From UBA10649 sp964391765 (GTDB taxonomy: Bacteria > Actinomycetota > Actinomycetes > S36-B12): a stretch of DNA of 21,052 nt. Location of the stretch: contig CAYMNG010000038.1 of NCBI GenBank assembly GCA_964391765.1, positions 1 through 21,052 of the forward strand, given 5' to 3'. The notes beneath the pieces are model-generated. The model was given only the letters and a program-made list of their open reading frames with translations. It was not told where the DNA came from and searched no databases. Of the stretch, positions 1 to 6,892 are shown in pieces. A program made the translations under genes and the position numbers. The first letter of the stretch is position 1, and every line of letters begins with the position of its first letter.

Positions 1-841
1 CCGTCACCAGTCCGAAGCCGACGAACGCGAAGAACGCGGTGATGAGCAGCACCGAGATGTACGTCGCGCGCGGCACGTTGCGCTTCGGGTCGTGCGACTC
101 CTCGCCGTAGATCGCGGTCGCCTCGAACCCGATGAACGAGGCGAGCGCGAAGGCGAACGCGATTCCGGCCCCGCCGAACAGTCCGCCGGCGAGGATCTCC
201 GACGGGCTGAACGAGGCGGTGAAGTGCGGTCCGTCGGGTCCGCCGTCGAACACCGCCGACAGGCCGACCGTGAACAGGGCGAGCAACTCGATGATGAGCA
301 GGACCCCGAGGACCTTCGCGCCGATGTCGACCGACAGGGCCGACAGCACGTACACGATCACGAGGATCGCCAGCGCGTAGACCCACCACGGGATCGACTC
401 CGGCGCACCGAACTTCGCCTCGAACTGCAACTTCAGCTGGAACGCGATGAAGCCGATCACGGCCCACTGCACCGTGAGGTAGGCGAGGACCGAGACGAAC
501 GCCGAGCCGACGCCCGGGACGATGCCCAGGCCGCGACCGACATAGGCGAAGAACGCACCGGTGTTCGTGACGTACTGGCTCATCGTGGCGTAGCCGACGC
601 TGAAGATCAGCAGGATCAAGCCGACCGTCACATACATGCCGGCGGCCGCGGCGCCATTGCCGATCGCCACCGCGATCGGGAACGCCCCGGTCATACCGGC
701 CATCGGGGCCGATGCCGCGACGACGAAGAACACGATCCCCAGCAGGCCGAGCGTCCCCCGCTTCAGGGTCGTGTCCGGCGTCTCCGGGTCGGCGGCCCCC
801 AGCGTCCGATTCGACTCCGGCAGGTTCTCCCTCTGCGACAT
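1..841 (-). CDS. APC-family amino acid/amine permease (3' part cut by window edge)
   Basis: This inner-membrane transporter probably imports an amino acid or amine by cation coupling. The 280 visible residues contain several hydrophobic spans, at roughly residues 31-55, 65-85, 108-135, 152-172, 176-198 and 218-240. The family signature GFEATAIYGEESHDPKRNVP lies at about 238-257, followed by another span. APC permeases usually have about 450-500 residues, so the missing C-terminal part lies beyond position 1. The ATG at 841 was chosen because GGAGG sits 4 nt upstream on the minus strand. An ATG at 845 is out of frame. The gene diverges from the acetoacetate-decarboxylase-family gene and shares a control region that carries the locus-wide palindrome. 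The substrate cannot be read from the sequence; the neighbours suggest an amine or aromatic amino acid. Confidence 0.9.
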   Translation of the reverse strand, partial: MSQRENLPESNRTLGAADPETPDTTLKRGTLGLLGIVFFVVAASAPMAGMTGAFPIAVAIGNGAAAAGMYVTVGLILLIFSVGYATMSQYVTNTGAFFAYVGRGLGIVPGVGSAFVSVLAYLTVQWAVIGFIAFQLKLQFEAKFGAPESIPWWVYALAILVIVYVLSALSVDIGAKVLGVLLIIELLALFTVGLSAVFDGGPDGPHFTASFSPSEILAGGLFGGAGIAFAFALASFIGFEATAIYGEESHDPKRNVPRATYISVLLITAFFAFVGFGLVT

Positions 842-1027
842 GCATCCTCCAGCGGGTCACGCAACTCGCGCACAGCGCGAACGGCAGGTCGTACGGGACC
901 GAATGACGGGACAATGTCGCGCATCGGACGCGCCCGGTCAAGCATCTTGGCTGCGACCCGATCGACTCACGCCGGTCACGCCACCGATCGCGCCACGGAT
1001 CGCGCCACCGCGCACTCGCGAAACGTC

Positions 1028-1041
1028 GTTCGTGCCCGAAC
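1028..1041. promoter_or_regulatory. Candidate MarR operator, site 1
   Basis: The sequence GTTCGTGCCCGAAC matches the perfect site before the P450 gene (GTTCGG-N2-CCGAAC) at 11 of 12 arm positions. It ends 8 nt before the TAGGCT box, so a bound protein would block the promoter. Binding by the MarR protein is inferred only from recurrence of the motif across the locus. Confidence 0.45.
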
Positions 1042-1049
1042 TGCTGTCG

Positions 1050-1055
1050 TAGGCT
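1050..1055 (+). promoter_or_regulatory. Candidate -10 box of a leaderless promoter
   Basis: TAGGCT fits TAnnnT and lies 7 nt before the ATG at 1063. No Shine-Dalgarno sequence precedes that ATG. This is the usual layout of leaderless actinobacterial transcripts. I do not see a convincing -35. Confidence 0.4.
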
Positions 1056-1062
1056 CCCGCGC

Positions 1063-1872
1063 ATGACCGACCTGCGTGGATTCCTGCCCCCGTACACGCC
1101 CAGCGGCACCTCGGCCCTCGTCCCACCGATGCCCTGGCACTATTCGGGAAACCTCGTCACGGTCGAGTACCGCACCGATCCGGCGAAGGTCCGGGCGATC
1201 CTGCCGTCGGACGTCGACCTGGCCGCTGACGACCCGGGCGCGGTCGCCTTCATCTGGGCGGACTGGCAGTCCTGCAGTGACGGCGGGGCCGAGTTGCTGG
1301 ATCCCGCACGCTCGCAGTACCTCGAGGCGTTCGTCATCGTGCGGTGCCGGTATCGATCGATCACGTACAGCCGGTGCGTCCTGATCTGGGTGACGACCGA
1401 CTTCGCGCTGGCCCGTGGCTGGTTCCAGGGGTACCCCAAGAAACTCGGCAGCATCTACGTCACCCGCCCGTACGGTCGGGGCAAGGCCGCCCCACGCGTC
1501 GCCGCGGGGGGCAGGTTCGGGGCGTCGCTGGCGGCGTACGACCACCGGCTGGCGAGCGCGACGGTGACGCTGCGCGAACCCGCGACGAGCAACGGGTTCG
1601 TCAACGCGCACAAGATGCTGCACCACCGGGTCATGCCGTCGCTGGTTCCCGACGCGGGGATGTCGCTCGCCCAGACGGTCACGATGGGCGGAGTGGACGT
1701 GGATCTCGGTCAGCCGTGGGTCGGCGACGCCGAACTCACGCTGCACGACTCCCCGTGGGACGAGGTGGCCTCGCTCCTGCCGGTCCACGAGGTCATCGCC
1801 GGATACTTCTGCGAGGTCGGCACGACGTTCGCCGGCGGCACGCTGCTGGACGACGACTCCCGCGCGGTCTGA
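1063..1872 (+). CDS. Acetoacetate decarboxylase-family protein
   Basis: The 269-residue protein belongs to the acetoacetate decarboxylase (ADC) fold family. Its clearest mark is GYPKKLG at residues 123-129. Lys126 and Lys127 correspond to the adjacent lysine pair of classical ADC, in which the first forms the Schiff base with substrate. The segments before it (PWHYSGNLVTVEYRTDP, then AVAFIWADWQS) also fit the family, and the length is near the usual 245-270. Family members include true decarboxylases and ADC-like enzymes with aldolase-dehydratase activity on pyruvate adducts, so the reaction is uncertain. In a ring-cleavage locus it could act on a beta-keto acid or on a pyruvate/aldehyde intermediate. 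The start is the ATG 7 nt behind a TAnnnT box. It converges with the GS-like gene, leaving a 17-nt gap. Confidence 0.85.
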   Translation: MTDLRGFLPPYTPSGTSALVPPMPWHYSGNLVTVEYRTDPAKVRAILPSDVDLAADDPGAVAFIWADWQSCSDGGAELLDPARSQYLEAFVIVRCRYRSITYSRCVLIWVTTDFALARGWFQGYPKKLGSIYVTRPYGRGKAAPRVAAGGRFGASLAAYDHRLASATVTLREPATSNGFVNAHKMLHHRVMPSLVPDAGMSLAQTVTMGGVDVDLGQPWVGDAELTLHDSPWDEVASLLPVHEVIAGYFCEVGTTFAGGTLLDDDSRAV

Positions 1873-1889
1873 TCCACGCCGGCGGCGGG

Positions 1890-3242
1890 TCAGTAGTCCT
1901 CGATGTACTCCTCCAGCTCCCAGCGCGTCGTCTCACGCGTCGCCGGATCGACCACCGCAGCCTGGTAGCGCGCGACCTCGTCGCGCTTCATCACGGTGAA
2001 CGCGTCGACGAACGCGCTGCCCAGGTGCTGGCGGAGTCCCGCGTCGGACTCCAGCGCGTCGAGCGCCTCCGCCAGGGACATCGGCAGCACCGGACGCGCC
2101 TGGTCCTCGTACGCCCACCCGCTCGCGATCTGCGGCGGGGTCAGCTCGCGCTGGATCCCGTCCAGCGCGGCGGCGAGCACCGCCGCGATCACGATGTAGG
2201 GGTTGGCCGAACCGTCGCCGATCCGCAGTTCCAGGCGTGTGCCCTGCCCGCGCTCGGGCGGGATCCGGATCATCGTCGAGCGGTTGTCCAACCCCCAGTT
2301 CGACCGGTACGGGGCGAGGGTGTCCGGTCCGAGTCGCTTGAAGGCGTTGACCGTCGGGTTCGTGAACGCCGCGAGCGCCGCCGCGTGCTCGACGACGCCA
2401 CCGATCATCGCCAGGGCGGTGGCGCTGAGTCCGTCGCCGCCGTCGTGCATCTGGTTCACCCCGCCGGGGTCGGTGACCGAGAAGTGCAGGTGGAACCCGC
2501 TGCCGCCCTCGTCGGTCCACGGCTTGCCCATGAACGTCCCGAGGATCCCGCGTTGCGCGCACACGTCCTTGACCGCGGTCTTGAACAAGAACGTGCGGTC
2601 CGCCGCATCCATCCCCTCGCTGTGCCACAGGTTGATCTCGTACTGCGACGGGCAGAACTCGTGGTTCCCGGCGAACGCGCCGATGTTCAGTTGATCGGCC
2701 ATCCGCAGCAGGTACAGGAAGTGGCCGTCCGGATCGACCGGCGAACCGGTCGTGTACACCCGCCCGGGCTTGTCCAGGATCCGGGCCCAGCCGTCCTCGG
2801 TCCGTCGAGCGAGGTAGAACTCCAACTCCGGCCCACACACCGGCGTCAGGCCGATCCGGTCGTACTCGTCCAGCACCGACCGCAGGACCGCGCGCGGCGC
2901 AACGGTGCTGCGGGTCCCGTCCGGGTTGTCGATGTCGCCGATCGCGTACGCGACGCCCGGCTCCCACGGGATCGGGCGAATCGTGTCGGTGTCGAGGCGG
3001 GAGATCATGTCTGGCAGGCCATCGCCGAAACTGCCGGATCCGCTGTCGAGCACGTCACCGTGGGTCGTCGTGACCCACGTGCCCTGACAGAACGCCGGCC
3101 CGTGCGCGGCCGCCCGCTCCAACTGCGAGACCAGGAGGTCCTTGGACCGCGTGATCCCGAGCAGATCGGTGAACACCAGACGGACGACGTCGATGCCCTG
3201 GGTCTCGAGGATCCGGCGGGTCTCGGCGAGATCGTGCAGCAT
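1890..3242 (-). CDS. Glutamine synthetase-like gamma-glutamyl amide ligase
   Basis: The 450-residue protein has the GS fold, with an N-terminal beta-grasp region (about 15-100) and a catalytic domain (about 112-450). Metal and substrate residues are recognisable: E139 and E141 in GPELEF, E195 and E202 in NHEFCPSQYEINL, H251 in GSGFHLHFSV, NPTVN at 295-299, and R340 in LELRIGDGSANPY. I see no adenylylation-site tyrosine motif like that of housekeeping GlnA. The type fits PuuA, IpuC and anilide-synthase enzymes, which join glutamate to an amine using ATP. The neighbouring permease, amidotransferase-like hydrolase and PuuD-like hydrolase support a catabolic ligase over ammonia assimilation. The ATG at 3242 has GAGGGAG 4 nt upstream. 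The amine substrate is unknown; aromatic amines are an inference from the locus. Confidence 0.88.
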   Translation of the reverse strand: MLHDLAETRRILETQGIDVVRLVFTDLLGITRSKDLLVSQLERAAAHGPAFCQGTWVTTTHGDVLDSGSGSFGDGLPDMISRLDTDTIRPIPWEPGVAYAIGDIDNPDGTRSTVAPRAVLRSVLDEYDRIGLTPVCGPELEFYLARRTEDGWARILDKPGRVYTTGSPVDPDGHFLYLLRMADQLNIGAFAGNHEFCPSQYEINLWHSEGMDAADRTFLFKTAVKDVCAQRGILGTFMGKPWTDEGGSGFHLHFSVTDPGGVNQMHDGGDGLSATALAMIGGVVEHAAALAAFTNPTVNAFKRLGPDTLAPYRSNWGLDNRSTMIRIPPERGQGTRLELRIGDGSANPYIVIAAVLAAALDGIQRELTPPQIASGWAYEDQARPVLPMSLAEALDALESDAGLRQHLGSAFVDAFTVMKRDEVARYQAAVVDPATRETTRWELEEYIEDY

Positions 3243-3374
3243 GTGTCTCCCTCGGCAACCAGTCGTCCGTGCGGCCTGCCCCGAACCGTTCGGAACCCAA
3301 CGATCGGGTGGATACTAGGCGCTTCGCCCACCGACGGCGAGCCTGTTCGCCGATCGCCCGCACCGAGGAGAGCG
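3243..3374. other. Divergent control region between GS-like and amidotransferase-like genes
   Basis: This 132-nt region holds a compact palindrome, CCGAAC-C-GTTCGG (3281-3293), which overlaps the candidate operator at 3288-3301. GAGGAGAG at 3365-3372 is the ribosome-binding site of the plus-strand gene. I could not assign a confident -10 on either strand. Confidence 0.5.
3288..3301. promoter_or_regulatory. Candidate MarR operator, site 2
   Basis: GTTCGGAACCCAAC matches the GTTCGG-N2-CCGAAC pattern at 11 of 12 arm positions. It overlaps the inverted arrangement CCGAAC-C-GTTCGG at 3281-3293, so two half-site pairings are possible here. Regulator binding is inferred. Confidence 0.4.
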
Positions 3375-4079
3375 ATGCGCGTCCTGTTCCTCCAGCACGA
3401 TCACGTCAGCCCGCCCGGTCCGGTCGCGGAGCGCTTCGCCCACCGCGGGTACGAGGTCGTCGAACAGGTCGTCGTCGCGCCGGAGAACTTCTTCCACCCC
3501 AACCAACCCTTCGAGTTCCCCGACCCACGCGAGTTCGACGCTCTGGTCGTCATGGGCGCGCCGTGGGGGGCGTGGGACGACGCGACGATCGGGAACTGGC
3601 TGCTGCCGGAGATCGAGTGGCTGCGCGAGGCCGACGAGTTCTCCGTGCCGGTGTTCGGAATCTGCTTCGGCGGACAGCTCCTCGCGCGGACGCACGGCGG
3701 ATCGGTCGCGCGGGCGCCGAGACCGGAGATCGGATGGACCGCGATCTGGACCCAGGAACCCGACGTCGTCGGTGCCGGTCCCTGGTTCCAATGGCACTAC
3801 GACCGCTGGCAGGTCCCCCCGGACGCCCGCGAGATCGCGCGGAACTCGGTCGCGTCCCAGGCCTTCGTGCTGCGTCGGAACCTGGCCGTGCAGTTCCATC
3901 CGGAGTTGACGGCGGCGGGACTGCAGGGGTGGTACCTCAACGGCGGGCGAGAGATGGTCGAGGTCGATCGACAGGATCCCGACGTGCTGTACCAGCACAC
4001 GCTCGCCGAGGGCGAGTCCGCGGCGGCCCGGGCATACGCACTCGTCGACGCGTTCCTCGACCGCGTCGCGTCCGCGTGA
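3375..4079 (+). CDS. Class I glutamine amidotransferase-like protein, candidate gamma-glutamylamide hydrolase
   Basis: The 234-residue protein is a free-standing class I amidotransferase domain with a complete triad: Cys97 in FGICFGGQLLA, and His175 and Glu177 in VQFHPEL. The opening MRVLFLQHDHVSPPG and the loop VVMGAPWGAWDD fit the GuaA-like branch. No synthetase domain follows, so it may hydrolyse a gamma-glutamyl amide. AtdA2-type enzymes do this beside the GS-like AtdA1 in aniline degradation. The start is the ATG at 3375, after GAGGAGAG. The frame stays open far upstream only because of GC-driven shadow coding. It diverges from the GS-like gene and converges on the P450 gene with a 3-nt gap. 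Whether it releases the amine or acts on a later intermediate is unknown. Confidence 0.85.
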   Translation: MRVLFLQHDHVSPPGPVAERFAHRGYEVVEQVVVAPENFFHPNQPFEFPDPREFDALVVMGAPWGAWDDATIGNWLLPEIEWLREADEFSVPVFGICFGGQLLARTHGGSVARAPRPEIGWTAIWTQEPDVVGAGPWFQWHYDRWQVPPDAREIARNSVASQAFVLRRNLAVQFHPELTAAGLQGWYLNGGREMVEVDRQDPDVLYQHTLAEGESAAARAYALVDAFLDRVASA

Positions 4080-4082
4080 GGG

Positions 4083-5327
4083 TCACACCTGCCGGACGGG
4101 CAGCCGCTTGAAGCCGTGGACGAAGTTCGAATACACGTAGTCGGGCCGCCCGTTCGGCTCCAGTTGCGTCCCGCGCGCGAGCAGCTCCTCGAACATGATC
4201 TGGATCTCCATGCGCGCCAGCGAGTTACCGAGGCACAGATGCGGCCCGCCACGCCCGAACGTCATGTGCTGGTTCGGCTTGCGCGTCACGTCGAACCGAT
4301 CCGGGTCCGCGAAGACCGACTCGTCCCGGTTGCCCGATCCGAACCACATCGTCACCTTCTCGCCCGCCTTGATCTCCTTCCCGCTGAGGACCATGTCGCG
4401 CGTCGCGGTGCGGCGGAAGTGATACACCGCGGCCGAGACGCGCAAGAACTCCTCGACCGCCCACGCAATCAGGTCCGGCCGTTCTCGCAGTAACGCCGCC
4501 TGGTCCGGGTTCGCCATCAGGTTGTTCATCGTGTGGGTGATCGTGTGCCGCGTGGTCTCGTTCCCGGAGATCACCAGCAGTAGGAAGTAGTTCCGGAAGT
4601 CGCGCGCGTCCAACGCGATGCCGTCGGCCGGCGGCGTGTTCAGCACCTTCGACACCAGGTCCGTGCCGGAGCCGCCGCGCCGCGTCCATGCCAGTTCGTA
4701 CCCGTACTTGAAGACCTCCAGCGCGGCCGGCGAACGGAACGGCAGGTCACGGAACTGCTCGCTCTGCGGACTGCCGAGCAGCGCGGCCGACGCCTCCGGG
4801 TCCGTGTTGCCGACCATCTGGTTGCCCCACTTGATCAACTGGGGGATGTCGGACTCGGGGACGTCGAGCAACTGGGCGAGGACGCGGATCGGGAAGTCCG
4901 CCGCGACGTCCTCGACGAAGTCGAACTCCGGCTTCGCCAGGGCCCGATCGAGCGTCGACGCGGTGATCCCCCGCAGGAACGTCTCGTACCCGGCGAGCCC
5001 CTTGGGCGTGAAGTCCGCCTGGAGGAGCTTGCGCAGCGCGCGATGGCGCGTCCCGTCGGTCTCCAGCATCGACCGACGGATCTCCAGTTGGCGGGTGTCC
5101 AGTTCCTCCAGGCTCACCGCACCCAGCTGGCTGGAGTACGCCTCAGGGTTCCGCAGGACCTCGATGATGTCGTCGTACCGCATGACCGACCAGAATCCGG
5201 CGTTCGGCTCCGGCTCGGGGTTCCAGTGCACCGGGTCCTCGCGCCGGAGCTGGGCGAACACGTCCCAGGGCGCACCGTCGCGGAACAGTTCGAGGTCGGC
5301 GAGCGTGATGTCGGTCAACGTGGTCAT
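4083..5327 (-). CDS. Cytochrome P450 monooxygenase
   Basis: The 414-residue soluble class I bacterial P450 has all expected motifs: the I-helix SGNETTR (254-260) with its acid-Thr pair, the ExxR pair E293/R296 in VEEFLRVSA, the FRRTATRD segment (304-311), and the heme loop FGRGGPHLCLG with Cys365 as thiolate ligand. The stretch from FRRTATRD through NRDESVF resembles the CYP124/125/142-like branch that hydroxylates sterols and branched lipids; family assignment needs a search. The ATG at 5327 was chosen because AGGAGG lies just upstream. A start at 5453 would run through a palindromic repeat. Electrons probably come from the ferredoxin and reductase at 10111-11484. The locus suggests hydroxylation of an aromatic substrate before ring cleavage, but this is inference. 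Confidence 0.95.
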   Translation of the reverse strand: MTTLTDITLADLELFRDGAPWDVFAQLRREDPVHWNPEPEPNAGFWSVMRYDDIIEVLRNPEAYSSQLGAVSLEELDTRQLEIRRSMLETDGTRHRALRKLLQADFTPKGLAGYETFLRGITASTLDRALAKPEFDFVEDVAADFPIRVLAQLLDVPESDIPQLIKWGNQMVGNTDPEASAALLGSPQSEQFRDLPFRSPAALEVFKYGYELAWTRRGGSGTDLVSKVLNTPPADGIALDARDFRNYFLLLVISGNETTRHTITHTMNNLMANPDQAALLRERPDLIAWAVEEFLRVSAAVYHFRRTATRDMVLSGKEIKAGEKVTMWFGSGNRDESVFADPDRFDVTRKPNQHMTFGRGGPHLCLGNSLARMEIQIMFEELLARGTQLEPNGRPDYVYSNFVHGFKRLPVRQV

Positions 5328-5355
5328 GCGTCCTCCTGGACGGCGCTCGGGAATC

Positions 5356-5369
5356 GTTCGGACCCGAAC
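5356..5369. promoter_or_regulatory. Candidate MarR operator, site 3 (perfect palindrome)
   Basis: GTTCGG-AC-CCGAAC has two perfect 6-bp arms around a 2-nt spacer. It lies 29 nt before the P450 start, in the expected 5' leader or transcription-start zone. This is the reference copy for the motif family in the locus. Confidence 0.55.
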
Positions 5370-5399
5370 CGATTCGCGAACTGTAGCGGCAAGTTCCGG

Positions 5400-5460
5400 G
5401 TCGATCGTGAGCTTGTACCGGGTGAATCGGGCCGGCACTCGGTACAAGCTCACGATCGAC
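5400..5460. repeat. Long hairpin-forming palindrome, copy A
   Basis: Two 25-nt arms (5400-5424 and 5436-5460) are reverse complements except for one position and flank an 11-nt loop. The core of the left arm reads TGAGCTTGTACCGGGTG. The left arm matches that of the repeat at 17411-17465 at 20 of 22 positions. It sits between two divergent genes, where no transcript should end, so a terminator does not explain it. It may be a REP-like dispersed palindrome, a small transposon remnant or a protein-binding site. Confidence 0.75.
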
Positions 5461-5527
5461 GCGGTTGAGGGACCATGACGGTCCGCGGTGCGGACGCGGG
5501 TGCGCCGCCGGGACAGGCGGGGACTAC

Positions 5528-5540
5528 GTTCGTCCCGAAT
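5528..5540. promoter_or_regulatory. Candidate MarR operator, site 4 (autoregulatory)
   Basis: GTTCGT-C-CCGAAT resembles the locus palindrome, but its spacer is one base shorter and two arm bases differ. It overlaps TACGTT (5525-5530), a possible -10 of the MarR gene, and would fit autorepression. This is one of the weaker copies. Confidence 0.3.
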
Positions 5541-5575
5541 GTCCGGGCAAGACCCACCCCACCGGAGGACAGACC

Positions 5576-6076
5576 GTGGCCGGTCCGCACACGCTCGCCG
5601 AGACCGAACGGGCCGTGCAGACGCTGCTGTCGGACATGAGCCTGGACTTCGACGCGATGGCCGTGATGTCGAACCTGTTCCGGGCCGCGAACGCGGTACG
5701 CAACAACCTCGAGCGCACCGTCCTGCAGCCGCACGACCTGACCTGGACCGCGTTCGTCGTGCTGTGGGTCGTGTGGGTCTGGGACCCCATCGAGACCCGC
5801 GACGTCGCCGCCGAGGTCGGCGTCTCGAAGGCGACGGTGTCCGGCGTGCTGGCCACGCTCGAACGACGTGACCTGCTGCGCCGCGAGCGCGGCACCGCCG
5901 ACCGGCGACTGGTCCTCGTGCGGCTGACTCCCGCCGGGCGCCGGCTCATGCGGCGGCTGTTCCCCCGGTTCAACGCGCAGGAGCAGGCCATCGCCTCGGC
6001 GCTGACCGCGAGGAGCCGATCGACGACCGCCGACGCGCTGCGCCGACTGGCCCGCACCGCCGCGAACGAGGACTGA
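5576..6076 (+). CDS. MarR-family transcriptional regulator
   Basis: The 166-residue winged-helix DNA-binding protein is probably the local repressor. The HTH and wing span about 74-125: TRDVAAEVGVSKATVSGVLA is the helix-turn-helix and RGTADRRLVLVRLTPAGRR the wing, with the family's Asp-Arg-Arg (109-111). The N-terminal helices, which normally dimerise and form the ligand pocket, are rich in Trp and Phe. The GTG at 5576 was chosen because GGAGGA precedes it by 7 nt; an upstream TTG at 5465 lacks this. Homoprotocatechuate operons of enterobacteria are also controlled by a MarR-family protein, HpaR. The stop codon abuts that of the convergent hydrolase gene, together forming TGATCA. The inducer is probably a pathway aromatic compound. 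Confidence 0.92.
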   Translation: MAGPHTLAETERAVQTLLSDMSLDFDAMAVMSNLFRAANAVRNNLERTVLQPHDLTWTAFVVLWVVWVWDPIETRDVAAEVGVSKATVSGVLATLERRDLLRRERGTADRRLVLVRLTPAGRRLMRRLFPRFNAQEQAIASALTARSRSTTADALRRLARTAANED

Positions 6077-6814
6077 TCAGCCCACCGCGGCGCGAACGAA
6101 CGTCCGCAGGACGTCGACCTGCTGCGGGTCGCCCGCCCAGGTGTCCTCCGGATGCCACTGGACCGCGGCGGTCCAGGCGGGTGCGGCCGCGACGACGGCC
6201 TCCACGGTGTCGTCCTCGGCACGGCCGACCACCGTGATCCCCTCGCCCAGCACGTCCACCGCCTGATGGTGGAAGCACGACACCCGCACCGAGGGCGTCC
6301 GAAGCCCCAGGTGCGCCGCCCCCGGGCCGAGGGTGACGTCGTGCACGCGGTGGCGATGACGGTCCGGCATGTCGACGACCAGGCTTCCGCCGCGGACGAC
6401 GTTCAACACGTGCAGCCCCCGGCACACGCCGAGCAACGGGATTCCGGTGGCCAGGCAGTGCCGGGCCAACGAGACGTCGGCGGCGTCCTGCACGGCATCG
6501 ACGTCGTAGACCGACTCGTGCGCGGGATCCGCGCCGTACAACCTCGGGTCGAGGTCGCCGCCGCCGGCCAGCAGGACGCCGTCGAACCCGGCCAGGCGTG
6601 TCGGCCAGTTCACCGCCGCCGCGTCCGCCCCCGGCAGCAGCGTCACCGGATCCGCGCCGGCTGCCCACATCGACTCCAACAGCGCCCGGGACGACACGAC
6701 ACCGCGGTACCGCAGGGCGCTCGCCGTCTCGGTGAAACGGCCGAGAAGGGCGATCCGGGGTCTGCGCACGGGCGTCCGATCAGCGGTCGTTGACGATGAT
6801 GACGGTCGGCACAT
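6077..6814 (-). CDS. PuuD-like gamma-glutamyl hydrolase (peptidase C26)
   Basis: The 245-residue class I amidotransferase-fold protein has the C26 signature. LLAGGGDLDPRLYG is at 81-94, the nucleophile Cys131 is in LGVCRGLHVLN, FHHQAV is at 181-186, and His221 and Glu223 are in VQWHPED. PuuD of the Puu putrescine pathway cleaves gamma-glutamyl-GABA to glutamate and GABA; members of this branch remove gamma-glutamyl groups from carboxylated intermediates. With the GS-like ligase nearby, it could remove the glutamyl tag after amine oxidation. The start is uncertain: ATG at 6814 gives a low-complexity serine/threonine leader, and a GTG at codon 16 is possible. It diverges from the hpaE-like operon across 78 nt. 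It is the second gamma-glutamyl-hydrolase candidate here, beside the gene at 3375. Confidence 0.85.
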   Translation of the reverse strand: MCRPSSSSTTADRTPVRRPRIALLGRFTETASALRYRGVVSSRALLESMWAAGADPVTLLPGADAAAVNWPTRLAGFDGVLLAGGGDLDPRLYGADPAHESVYDVDAVQDAADVSLARHCLATGIPLLGVCRGLHVLNVVRGGSLVVDMPDRHRHRVHDVTLGPGAAHLGLRTPSVRVSCFHHQAVDVLGEGITVVGRAEDDTVEAVVAAAPAWTAAVQWHPEDTWAGDPQQVDVLRTFVRAAVG

Positions 6815-6819
6815 TATCC

Positions 6820-6833
6820 ATTAGGGTCCGAAA
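6820..6833. promoter_or_regulatory. Candidate MarR operator, site 5
   Basis: ATTAGGGTCCGAAA matches the palindrome pattern at 9 of 12 arm positions and shares the 9-mer GGGTCCGAA with the minus strand of the perfect P450 site. It lies between the PuuD-like gene and the six-gene operon. It overlaps a small hairpin at 6823-6840 (7-bp stem with one mismatch and a GAAA loop). It is the weakest arm match of the five sites. Confidence 0.3.
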
Positions 6834-6867
6834 GAACCCTGAGTCCGCATTCCTGCCGATCACCACG

Positions 6868-6880
6868 GTCGGAGCCCGAC
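6868..6880. promoter_or_regulatory. Short palindrome before the hpaE-like operon
   Basis: GTCGG-AGC-CCGAC is a perfect 5-bp inverted repeat with a 3-nt spacer. It ends 12 nt before the dehydrogenase start and lies directly next to its ribosome-binding site GAAAGG. It could be an operator half or a leader hairpin that masks the ribosome-binding site. Its function is not established. Confidence 0.25.
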
Positions 6881-6892
6881 GAAAGGCCATCG

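Larger units (their letters stand above)
842..1062. other. Divergent intergenic control region (permease / ADC-like gene)
   Basis: This 221-nt region separates two divergent genes. It holds the GTTCGT-GC-CCGAAC site (1028-1041), a TAGGCT box (1050-1055) directly before the plus-strand start, and a 12-bp direct repeat, GATCGCGCCACS, twice in tandem at 986-1009 (11 of 12 matching). I see no small gene in it. The permease ribosome-binding site GGAGG is at 846-850 on the minus strand. Confidence 0.6.
5328..5575. other. Divergent control region between P450 and MarR genes
   Basis: This 248-nt region holds the P450 ribosome-binding site, the best copy of the locus palindrome (5356-5369), a large hairpin-forming repeat (5400-5460), a second operator-like site (5528-5540), and GGAGGA at 5563-5568 before the MarR GTG. 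A possible P450 -10 on the minus strand is TACAGT (plus positions 5380-5385). Its -35 region would then fall in the left arm of the hairpin repeat. No convincing small gene is present. Confidence 0.6.

Noticed and set aside
986..1009. 12-bp tandem repeat before the ADC-like gene as an operator
   Set aside because: Only two short GC-rich units, not found elsewhere in the locus; it may be chance.
1344..3374. Long plus-strand open frame upstream of the amidotransferase-like gene (part of a 911-codon frame)
   Set aside because: It overlaps the ADC-like gene in another frame and the GS-like gene antisense, has Arg/Gly-rich composition without domains, and the real start has a clear ribosome-binding site at 3365-3372.
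5328..5453. N-terminal extension of the P450 to 5453
   Set aside because: It would translate through the palindrome and the operator-like site. The ATG at 5327 has an ideal AGGAGG and gives a normal P450 length.
5400..5460. Copy A palindrome as a rho-independent terminator
   Set aside because: No gene ends there; both flanking genes start and point away, and no T-run follows on either strand.
5465..5575. Upstream TTG start for the MarR protein
   Set aside because: The extra 37 residues have no MarR similarity and cover the promoter and operator region; the GTG at 5576 has GGAGGA.
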